Shown one piece after another: positions 17,385-23,363 of a DNA stretch of 33,535 bases; positions within the stretch are counted from its first letter, which is position 1; every line of letters begins with the position of its first letter. Origin of the DNA: an uncultured Oscillospiraceae bacterium (lineage in GTDB: Bacteria > Bacillota > Clostridia > Oscillospirales > Acutalibacteraceae); contig USIA01000006.1 of NCBI GenBank assembly GCA_900554535.1, positions 1 to 33,535 on the forward strand, read 5' to 3'. The notes under the pieces are model-generated. The model did no database searches. It saw only the letters and a program-made list of their open reading frames with translations, and had not been told where the DNA came from. Made by a program: the position numbers and the translations under genes.

Positions 17385-18509
17385 ATGTCGATACAAGAAC
17401 ACTTAGCAAAGCGAAACCAGGCTTCGCCAGAACGCCAGATGCACGCTTACCGCAAACTTCTGGTAGTCCTTATCTGTGTTTTTGCGTTCTTCTTTACAAC
17501 AAAACTTTGGATGCCGGACACAAGTAAGCCGACCAACACGGCGTTCGGCACAAGCATTAACACGTCCGATTCAGTTGCACTTGTACTCGACGACTGGGAA
17601 TACAATCCCGACTCCAACTACATGGAGGCTGTCTTTCACATCGTTCAGACCGGTTATACATACAGCAGCAATTTACAATTTGTCACGAAGTTATACAGCG
17701 ACAACAGCCAGACAAAAGCTCTCGATAGCACTGTTGCTTACAGCGACGAAGACACGTTGATTGTACAGATGCGCAACCTTCCGCACGGTTGGAAAATCTT
17801 ATCCCTGCGCATTGGAGATAACATTTCGGCTCTCAAAAAGGTAGAGACAGGCGACCTGTTGTCATCTACTGCGCCGAATTATTTTGAAGCGCAGGAAGAC
17901 GAAACGCCCGCTCATTTCAATGCAGATATACGTGTCGTTAAGATGAATACTGCGCTTGCACCTAAGACAGCAACAGAGTATGCTGTGCAGTCCATCACCA
18001 AAACCATCGCGGATCAGAATGCAGAAGTGCAAGCCTATCAAAAGCAAATTACGCAAAATAAGCAAACCATTTCTAGCCTGCAAAAGGACATTGAAGGGAT
18101 CGAAAAAGAGCAGGCATACCAAACAAGTTCTGAACTTCAAGGGTCGAATGCATCCATTCAAAACAAGCAATCCCAGATCGATTCGCTTACGAAGAAGAAC
18201 GAAACATACGAAGAAGACATTGAAACATGCAAGGGAAAAATACAAAAACTCAACCTCAAACTCAGTGACTTAAAGACCGGTACAACGCGCGTATACAAAG
18301 AAGAAAGCGCAGAAGAAAATTCCGAAACCGCCTCTTCTGCTGCTCCTTCCAGCAGCTCGTCTGCACCCGCATCCAGTTTTCCGTCATCATCTTCTTCCCC
18401 ATCTGTGTCTTCTCAATCCCCTGTTTCCTCTGCCCCTGCTTCTCAACCAGCTACTTCATCAGTACCCGTAGGATCGCAGCCTGGGATTACTTATACGCCG
18501 ATTCCGTAG
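17385..18509 (+). CDS. Membrane-anchored coiled-coil protein with Ser/Pro-rich tail
   Basis: A 374-residue protein. ATG 17385 has AGGGGGTG 7 bases upstream inside the virB4 end. It has one membrane helix at about residues 26-44 (LLVVLICVFAFFFTTKLWM). A globular extracytoplasmic part follows (DSVALVLDDWEYNPDSNYMEAVFHI..), then a coiled coil at ~195-300 (TIADQNAEVQAYQKQITQNKQ..). The tail is Ser/Pro/Ala-rich (~315-374) and wall-spanning in appearance. It is the last gene before the origin-like block. I do not recognise the family. Its position and topology fit a structural channel or wall-contact component, which is inference. Confidence 0.75.
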   Translation: MSIQEHLAKRNQASPERQMHAYRKLLVVLICVFAFFFTTKLWMPDTSKPTNTAFGTSINTSDSVALVLDDWEYNPDSNYMEAVFHIVQTGYTYSSNLQFVTKLYSDNSQTKALDSTVAYSDEDTLIVQMRNLPHGWKILSLRIGDNISALKKVETGDLLSSTAPNYFEAQEDETPAHFNADIRVVKMNTALAPKTATEYAVQSITKTIADQNAEVQAYQKQITQNKQTISSLQKDIEGIEKEQAYQTSSELQGSNASIQNKQSQIDSLTKKNETYEEDIETCKGKIQKLNLKLSDLKTGTTRVYKEESAEENSETASSAAPSSSSSAPASSFPSSSSSPSVSSQSPVSSAPASQPATSSVPVGSQPGITYTPIP

Positions 18510-18519
18510 AGCAGAATTG

Positions 18520-18671
18520 TGGTGGGCCATGGGTGACCGAACTCTGAAATTACGAAAAAAGCATGTGGACTAAGGGTGGCCATCTACTAAAATTACCGGG
18601 AAAATTGGGTGGCTCAAGGGTGGCCTATGGTGGGTTTAGGGTGGTCTGCTTGTGGGCAAAGGGTGGCCAAA
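18520..18671 (+). repeat. Ten helically phased 11-bp repeats (iteron-like array)
   Basis: Consensus GGGTGGCCNAA. Units start at 18520, 18531, 18563, 18574, 18607, 18618, 18628, 18639, 18650 and 18661. The last six are tandem; the others are pairs separated by 21 and 22 bp, so every unit stays within one base of an 11-bp register. The GTGG core is kept in nine of ten (GTGA at 18531). Such phasing puts all copies on one face of the helix, as for a cooperative DNA-binding protein. Three RHH-like genes follow just downstream. Confidence 0.85.
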
Positions 18672-18682
18672 GCGGCCTAAAT

Positions 18683-18739
18683 GTGATATCACGAAAAAGC
18701 CCGGCACTGCCGGGCATATCACGAAAGTGATATCACTTT
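18683..18739 (+). repeat. Palindrome cluster beside the array
   Basis: GTGATATCAC (18683-18692) is a perfect palindrome. GCCCGGC-ACT-GCCGGGC (18699-18715) is a 7-bp hairpin. ATATCAC-GAAA-GTGATAT (18716-18733) is a 7-bp hairpin with a GAAA tetraloop. AAAGTGATATCACTTT (18724-18739) is a 16-bp palindrome sharing GTGATATCAC with the first. TATCACGAAA recurs at 18687 and 18717, with a related TTACGAAAAA near 18551. These look like protein-binding dyads 5' of the proposed nick. Confidence 0.8.
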
Positions 18740-18744
18740 TCCCT

Positions 18745-18752
18745 TATCCTGT
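18745..18752 (+). other. Candidate oriT nic site TATCCTG|T
   Basis: The 8 bases match the IncP/Ti-family nic consensus YATCCTG|Y, which would cut between 18751 and 18752 on the strand shown. The upstream context CTTTTCCCTTATCCTG resembles the RP4 nic region. A MOBP-type relaxase gene lies 1.5 kb downstream and relaxosome-like genes lie between. The 8-mer also occurs by chance elsewhere (26261, 32436), so the support comes from its place in a structured, gene-free block (18520-18871) next to the relaxase operon. Confidence 0.6.
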
Positions 18753-18814
18753 TTTTTTCTTTGCTGGCCTCCGATTTTCCCGGAGCACAGCGACCAGGCC
18801 AGCAAAGAAAAAAA
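18752..18814 (+). repeat. Perfect 19-bp inverted repeat starting at the proposed nic
   Basis: The left arm 18752-18770 (seven T, then CTTTGCTGGCCT) is exactly complementary to the right arm 18796-18814, with a 25-base loop containing CTCCG/CGGAG. Both arms carry the A/T run on the outside, so in either direction the hairpin would be preceded by T and followed by A. That is the wrong polarity for an intrinsic terminator and fits an origin structure better. Confidence 0.85.
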
Positions 18815-18821
18815 TCTTTCA

Positions 18822-18871
18822 GCCGCGCATGCGGCGACTCCTATTCGTCCGCCGGTCGCGTAAGCGCCGGC
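18822..18871 (+). other. Two GC-rich hairpins closing the origin block
   Basis: GCCGC-GCAT-GCGGC spans 18822-18835. GCCGG-T-CGC pairs with GCGCCGGC around GTAA (18851-18871, one bulged T). They lie between the 19-bp inverted repeat and the ribosome binding site of the first relaxosome gene, and could be part of the origin or of that gene's leader. Confidence 0.6.
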
Positions 18872-18921
18872 CCTTATTCAGGCGGAACGCCACTTAAAAC
18901 CGATGAAAGGTGATGCGTGAA

Positions 18922-19224
18922 ATGAAAAGACCTGGTGCACCGACTACGCAAATGCTCCTGCGTGATGTCGATATCGGAACCGCAAAAGTTTTAGACGATC
19001 TCGCAAGAGACGCTGGCCAAAGCCGCAATACATATATCAATATGCTACTTGACCGTATTGCAAGGGATTCCGCATACAATCCGTACAACCGCGACAATGC
19101 TGTTCTCGTTCTTCAAAAAGTGATCCCACTTTTGGAACAAACAAGAGATACATTGATGCAGTTTAATACTTACTTTGAAGAACTGAAAGCTGCTTTGCGC
19201 CCGGAAGAAAACGAAGGGGGATAG
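18922..19224 (+). CDS. Ribbon-helix-helix relaxosome accessory protein (MobC-like)
   Basis: A 100-residue protein. ATG 18922 is preferred (MKRPGAPTTQMLLRDVDIG), with AAAGGTG about 9 bases upstream; GTG 18910 and ATG 18913 overlap that site. A short beta strand (TTQMLLRDV) is followed by two helices (IGTAKVLDDLARDAG and SRNTYINMLLDRIA) in the RHH/MetJ-Arc pattern. A C-terminal helical region (VLVLQKVIPLLEQTRDTLMQFNTYFEELKAAL) is likely used to oligomerise. It is the first gene after the origin-like block and begins the operon ending with the relaxase. Binding to the 11-bp array is inference. Confidence 0.75.
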   Translation: MKRPGAPTTQMLLRDVDIGTAKVLDDLARDAGQSRNTYINMLLDRIARDSAYNPYNRDNAVLVLQKVIPLLEQTRDTLMQFNTYFEELKAALRPEENEGG

Positions 19225-19227
19225 TTG

Positions 19228-19500
19228 ATGAGCCGCAGTTTACTAGCAACACCTCCAGGAGCTACGATAAAGGAGCTGCTGGAAGACAAGGGAATGAATC
19301 TGAATGTATTTGCCACACGTATGGGGATGACCCAGAAACACATCAGCAATTTGATCAATGGAGAGGTCCGCCTTACTCCCAACGTGGCGTTGAGGCTAGA
19401 GGTGGTGCTCGGCCCGCCGGCGAGGTTTTGGATTAACCTCGAGGCCATCTTTCGAGAGAAAGTTGTTAAAGCCGAAGCTGAAACCGTAGGAGGTAAATAA
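19228..19500 (+). CDS. HigA/VapI-type helix-turn-helix protein
   Basis: A 90-residue protein. ATG 19228 follows GAAGGGGGA and starts 3 bases after the previous stop; TTG 19225 is closer than usual to that site. PPGATIKELLEDKGMNLNVFATRMGMTQKHISNLINGEVRLTPNVALRLEVVLG, then PARFWINLEAIF, match the HigA antitoxin family from end to end. There is no HigB-like toxin beside it; the neighbours are relaxosome proteins. It may therefore act as an autoregulator of this operon rather than as an antitoxin. Confidence 0.8.
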   Translation: MSRSLLATPPGATIKELLEDKGMNLNVFATRMGMTQKHISNLINGEVRLTPNVALRLEVVLGPPARFWINLEAIFREKVVKAEAETVGGK

Positions 19501-19503
19501 TCA

Positions 19504-19779
19504 ATGAAATCGAATTCTAAAATCCGTTTTACTTTGTCAGATGAAGATAAGGAATTTATCGAAGCATATCAGCACGAAAAAGGGCTGAGATATTTTTCCG
19601 ACGCCTTGTCCGTTTTAATCTCCGATCACAAAAAACTGAATCAACAGCTTGAACGAACTCAATCCGCAAGTCAGCAGTGTCTCGAACTTAGTCGTTCCGC
19701 TGCGCGGGACGCACACCTTTGCCTATGTCTAACACAAAAGATAAGCGTTGGTTTTACCTTAAATAAAAGGAGAAGATGA
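19504..19779 (+). CDS. RHH-like relaxosome protein, short paralogue
   Basis: A 91-residue protein; ATG 19504 follows AGGAGG. KIRFTLSDEDKEFIEAYQHE and RYFSDALSVLISDHKKL form a strand-helix-helix pattern, then a coiled stretch with SRSAARDAHL. It is clearly related to the next gene: RFTLSDEDKEFIEAYQ against RFSVSESDQEFLEKYQ, DALSVLISD against DTLSVLITD, AARDAHL in both. The similarity stops after AARDAHL, where this copy ends in an unrelated basic tail (CLCLTQKISVGFTLNKRRR). It looks like a tandem duplicate with a lost or replaced C-terminus. Confidence 0.7.
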   Translation: MKSNSKIRFTLSDEDKEFIEAYQHEKGLRYFSDALSVLISDHKKLNQQLERTQSASQQCLELSRSAARDAHLCLCLTQKISVGFTLNKRRR

Positions 19780-19782
19780 ACA

Positions 19783-20205
19783 ATGACCACGAAGTTAAGA
19801 GTTCGATTCAGTGTTTCTGAATCGGACCAAGAGTTTCTCGAAAAGTATCAAGTGAAAAATAATTTAAAATATCTTTCTGATACGCTGTCTGTCTTAATCA
19901 CCGACTACGCAACATTAAAACAGCAACTCGAACAAAAGCAAAACGAAATCCAGCGCGTCATAAAAATCAGTCGTGCCGCAGCGCGCGACGCACACCTTTC
20001 CCTGCTGCTTTTGAGCAACGCGTCGCGTGAGTTTGAGCATCAGCTTTTTAATCCCAACGATTCCAGCATGCTGAAGGACGCACGCGAATACTACCAGAAG
20101 GAACTCCAGGCAGCGCGCACGAAAAAAAGCCATCCGAAATCAGAACCTGGATATACTGTACCTGAACCGGAACCATTTTATGTAGATGATGATGACCTGT
20201 TCTAA
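19783..20205 (+). CDS. RHH-like relaxosome protein, full-length paralogue
   Basis: A 140-residue protein; ATG 19783 lies 3 bases after the paralogue's stop, with AAAGGAGAAG upstream. N-terminal strand-helix-helix (LRVRFSVSESDQEFLEKYQ.. LKYLSDTLSVLITDY) is followed by a coiled coil (LKQQLEQKQNEIQRVIKISRAAARDAHLSLLLL) and a helical extension. The tail is charged and ends in EPEPFYVDDDDLF. The acidic aromatic tip suggests a docking motif. It lies directly before the relaxase gene, where MobC-type nicking accessories are usually found. Function by context. Confidence 0.72.
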   Translation: MTTKLRVRFSVSESDQEFLEKYQVKNNLKYLSDTLSVLITDYATLKQQLEQKQNEIQRVIKISRAAARDAHLSLLLLSNASREFEHQLFNPNDSSMLKDAREYYQKELQAARTKKSHPKSEPGYTVPEPEPFYVDDDDLF

Positions 20206-20247
20206 AAAAGCAGGGCATTTGCGCCCCACAAATAGGAGGAAAAAATT

Positions 20248-21579
20248 ATGCCCGAAGTGCAAACGCGTGGCCACCCAGACGTGTTTATGATTATGGACTT
20301 TGTTTCTCCGAACTCGAGGATGGAGTATTCGGAATATGTATGTGGTTATATGGACCGCGACGAAGCGATCCGTAAAAGAATAAACCTGGAGTATTCCGGA
20401 TATGTTGGCGGATATATGGATAATCCAGCAAAGCATAAAGACGGTGGAGCAGAAAGACATAGTGGGCTTTTTAATGCGTCAACAGATTCCTTTTCAGAAG
20501 AACAAATACGTTTGACAAAACAAATTTTTGACGATGCACAGGAAAATAAAAGTCCTCTCTGGCGTCCCATCTTAAGTTTCAAAAATTCCTTTTTAGCCGA
20601 GTATGGAATTTATGATCCGACGACCGGATGGGTGGATGACGCACGTTTGCGCGACTTGACACGGCGGTCTGTGGCGGCCCTGCTCAAAAATGAGGGCATG
20701 CAAAACTCCGCTGTCTGGGCGGCGAGCATCCACTATAACACAGACAATATCCACATCCATATTGCCATCGTGGAACCCCAGCCGACCCGCGAAAAGATCC
20801 GGTATCGAGGAAAACTGCAATACCGGTCGCGCCTGAAACCGGACACCTTGCGAAAAACAAAATCGCAGATGGCACACTGCATTGTCGATCACGCGGAAGA
20901 AATGAAGCGCCTGCAAGAGCTGACACGTGAGACGATTATCAAGGGACGCCGCCCCGGTGTGTTTTTGGAAGACGATGAGTTACGCCAAAAATTTCTTGCC
21001 ATATATCATTCGCTGCCTCCAGACAAACGTCTATGGAAATACAACATGAACGGAATCAGTCGCCAGCGCCCGTTGATCGACAGCCTCACAAAATCCTACA
21101 TAGAGCATTATCACAGAGACGATTACAAGAAGCTGATTGCAGAGTTGGACAAGCGTGAAGCCGTCTACCGCACGTTGTACGGAGAAGGAAAGCATCAATC
21201 ATACAAGGATTTCAAAACCAACAAAATAAGGGATCTCTATACCCGTATGGGCAATGCGATTCTGACCGAGCTGCGCAATTATGACCGTACCATCCGCGCA
21301 GAACAAAGTCATGGACAAGCAGCCCATACAACGAATCAATCAGTCGCACAAGTTGCTCATTATCAAAGTGAAAAGCAACCCGCCGCACGATCTATGCGGC
21401 AGCGGTTTGCGCGCGGTATTGCACGCAATTTTGCTTTACAACAGGCCATGACTTCTCTTCGGAAAGCAATCCAGGAAGACAGTGAACACTGGAAAGCACA
21501 AGTCGAATACGAAAAAATGATAAATCGCCCAACGAGACAAGAACAGAACGAACCAGATTCCAGTCCAGATTTTTTATAG
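20248..21579 (+). CDS. mobP2: MobP2-like relaxase (MOBP)
   Basis: A 443-residue relaxase that would nick oriT and pilot the strand into the recipient. ATG 20248 follows TAGGAGGA. The metal-binding histidines are visible: His162 (SIHYNTDN), His169 and His171 (NIHIHIAIVEP). The N-terminus is Tyr-rich with a repeated EYSxYVxGYMD pattern at about residues 27-35 and 48-56, which probably contains the catalytic Tyr. WRPILSFKNSFL and the RYRGKLQYRSRLKPDTLRK region are as in clostridial MobP2 proteins. The C-terminal ~170 residues are basic and helical. It lies downstream of three RHH-like genes and the origin-like block. The family is firm; which Tyr is catalytic is not certain. Confidence 0.9.
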   Translation: MPEVQTRGHPDVFMIMDFVSPNSRMEYSEYVCGYMDRDEAIRKRINLEYSGYVGGYMDNPAKHKDGGAERHSGLFNASTDSFSEEQIRLTKQIFDDAQENKSPLWRPILSFKNSFLAEYGIYDPTTGWVDDARLRDLTRRSVAALLKNEGMQNSAVWAASIHYNTDNIHIHIAIVEPQPTREKIRYRGKLQYRSRLKPDTLRKTKSQMAHCIVDHAEEMKRLQELTRETIIKGRRPGVFLEDDELRQKFLAIYHSLPPDKRLWKYNMNGISRQRPLIDSLTKSYIEHYHRDDYKKLIAELDKREAVYRTLYGEGKHQSYKDFKTNKIRDLYTRMGNAILTELRNYDRTIRAEQSHGQAAHTTNQSVAQVAHYQSEKQPAARSMRQRFARGIARNFALQQAMTSLRKAIQEDSEHWKAQVEYEKMINRPTRQEQNEPDSSPDFL

Positions 21580-21592
21580 GAGGGAGGACTTT

Positions 21593-22696
21593 ATGGAGCG
21601 TTTATTGCACGCGAAGAAAGCTATACCAGCAGTTGTCGTGGCAACCGTCCTTCCGTTTTTCTTGATGATTGTCGTCATTGCTGGCACGATTGGCGGCGTG
21701 CTCGACCAATCAGGCAACACCAACGAAGGAGTAGGAATCGGTACTGGCATAGGACAGTACACAGGTACCAATCAAAACGTACTGGCGTATAAAAGTACCG
21801 TGGAAGCGGTGGCATCCAAATATGGAATGCAGGACTTTGTGGGATTGATCCTGGCCGTAATGGATCAGGAATCCGGTGGTCAGGGTACGGACCCCATGCA
21901 GGCGGCTGAGGGCGGTTATAACACGCGCTACCCACACCAGCCAAACGGCATTCTCGATCCTGCCTATTCCATTGAATGCGGTGTTCAGGAGCTCAAGCAG
22001 GTTTTACAGTATGCCGCCAGCGCGGACGGGAAGACGTACAGTCCAAACGGTCCCCTTCCTTCTCCTGGAGATATCAATAAGATTTCTCTGGCGCTGCAAG
22101 GATATAACTTTGGCCCGGGCTGGTTTGCCTATGCAGCCGGTACATACTCGCAGGAAAAAGCGCAGGCTTATTCGGCGATGATGGCGGAAAAAATGGGCTG
22201 GCGCCGGTACGGCGATCCATTGTATGTGCCGCACGTTTTAGAGCACTACGCGGTATCAGAAGGTTCAGCGGACGGGGAGAGTTTGGTGTGGCCGGTTCCC
22301 GGACACACGAATATCACGTCCGGGTTTGGATCACGCTGGGGCACGACCCACAAGGGCATCGATATCTCGGACGGTTCGGTCAACGGCGCGCAGATCGTCG
22401 CCGCGATGGGCGGTACCGTCATCCAGGCGGGCTTTGGCGTTTCTGGTTCGGGGTATGGCGGTTACGGCAATTGCGTCGCGATCGATGACGGGAACGGCGT
22501 TGTCACGTTGTACGCACATATGTCGAGCGTCGCGTGTTCGGTTGGAATGACCGTGAGTGCCGGACAGACAATCGGTTTTGTAGGCAGCACAGGCGACAGT
22601 ACAGGCCCGCACCTGCACTTTGAGATTCGCCTAAACGGCACCGCCGTCGATCCGCTGCCATACCTGCAGAACGAACAGCAGCTGCAGGCGGCATGA
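21593..22696 (+). CDS. Bifunctional wall hydrolase: lysozyme-like plus M23 peptidase
   Basis: A 367-residue membrane-anchored enzyme that would open peptidoglycan for the mating channel (VirB1/CwlT role). ATG 21593 follows TAGGAGGGAGG. There is an anchor helix at about residues 12-37. The lysozyme-like domain (~55-215) has the catalytic Glu93 in MDQESGG and YNFGPGW. The M23/LytM domain (~230-360) has zinc ligands His253 and Asp257 (THKGIDIS) and His342, with His340 in GPHLHFEI. Length and fusion order are as in Gram-positive conjugation hydrolases. It is followed by a VirB8-like gene 20 bases on. Confidence 0.93.
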   Translation: MERLLHAKKAIPAVVVATVLPFFLMIVVIAGTIGGVLDQSGNTNEGVGIGTGIGQYTGTNQNVLAYKSTVEAVASKYGMQDFVGLILAVMDQESGGQGTDPMQAAEGGYNTRYPHQPNGILDPAYSIECGVQELKQVLQYAASADGKTYSPNGPLPSPGDINKISLALQGYNFGPGWFAYAAGTYSQEKAQAYSAMMAEKMGWRRYGDPLYVPHVLEHYAVSEGSADGESLVWPVPGHTNITSGFGSRWGTTHKGIDISDGSVNGAQIVAAMGGTVIQAGFGVSGSGYGGYGNCVAIDDGNGVVTLYAHMSSVACSVGMTVSAGQTIGFVGSTGDSTGPHLHFEIRLNGTAVDPLPYLQNEQQLQAA

Positions 22697-22716
22697 AAAA
22701 TAAGGAGGAATGAAAT

Positions 22717-23349
22717 TTGATTCGAAAACGAACTGCTATTCTGATTAGTGCCGTGTTAGTACTGCTGCTAATCGGCGCAGCCGTCTATATCGTTTCACTT
22801 TCCGAGCGCAACGCGGTGCTTTCGAGCACCATCGAAACGCTTCAGCACAACGCAGACACAATGAAAGAACAATTTTTTGGAACCGCAGAAGAGGATACGC
22901 CGCAGGAATCCACACCGTTGGCACAGCAGTCCGATGCGGAGCGCGCGGCCATTGACGCCGTTGCCGGATACATGCAGGTGCTCAACCAGGTTACCAATAC
23001 GACGACGCGCCAGCAGCAGATTGATGCGATTCAAAACTATGCGACCGATCACGCGCAAAAAGAGCTGTGGGGCGACACACCGGTTCAGTCCGACACGGGC
23101 GGCGACGGCGAGAACACCGCGTTTTCGCAGACCTGCACGCAGGCAGCCGCGTACACGTCTATTGTGGACGCCAACACCATCGACGTCTTTGGTGTCTATC
23201 TCACGCAGCTTACCGGCGGAGAAGTACAGACAGGCGGTACGATTTTGGTGACGGCGCGGTGCGTGCAACAAAACGGCCAATGGCTTGTGGACACGGCTCG
23301 CCAGAGCGTGCCCAATAATCTTTCCATCGAAAATTTTGTGATGGAGTAA
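22717..23349 (+). CDS. Membrane-anchored VirB8/TcpC-like protein
   Basis: A 210-residue protein. The start is TTG 22717, with AGGAGG about 8 bases upstream. It has an N-terminal membrane helix (residues ~7-28), a short coiled segment (LSERNAVLSSTIETLQHNAD), a linker, and a compact domain from ~75 with AIDAVAGYMQVLNQVTN..., GGTILVTARCVQQNGQWLVDTA. The helix plus alpha/beta domain ending in a strand-rich half resembles the NTF2-like VirB8/TcpC fold, which bridges channel parts. No motif proves it; place and topology are the main support. Confidence 0.65.
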   Translation: MIRKRTAILISAVLVLLLIGAAVYIVSLSERNAVLSSTIETLQHNADTMKEQFFGTAEEDTPQESTPLAQQSDAERAAIDAVAGYMQVLNQVTNTTTRQQQIDAIQNYATDHAQKELWGDTPVQSDTGGDGENTAFSQTCTQAAAYTSIVDANTIDVFGVYLTQLTGGEVQTGGTILVTARCVQQNGQWLVDTARQSVPNNLSIENFVME

Positions 23350-23363
23350 AAGAAGGTGTTTTG

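Noticed and set aside
18607..18671. CRISPR array
   Set aside because: Units are 11 bp and directly adjacent with no unique spacers, and there are no cas genes in the window.
18752..18814. Intrinsic terminator of the channel operon
   Set aside because: The stem is strong but the T-run precedes it and A follows in either direction, so the polarity is wrong.
19228..19500. HigBA toxin-antitoxin system
   Set aside because: The protein is HigA-like, but no HigB/RelE-type toxin precedes or follows it; its neighbours are relaxosome genes.
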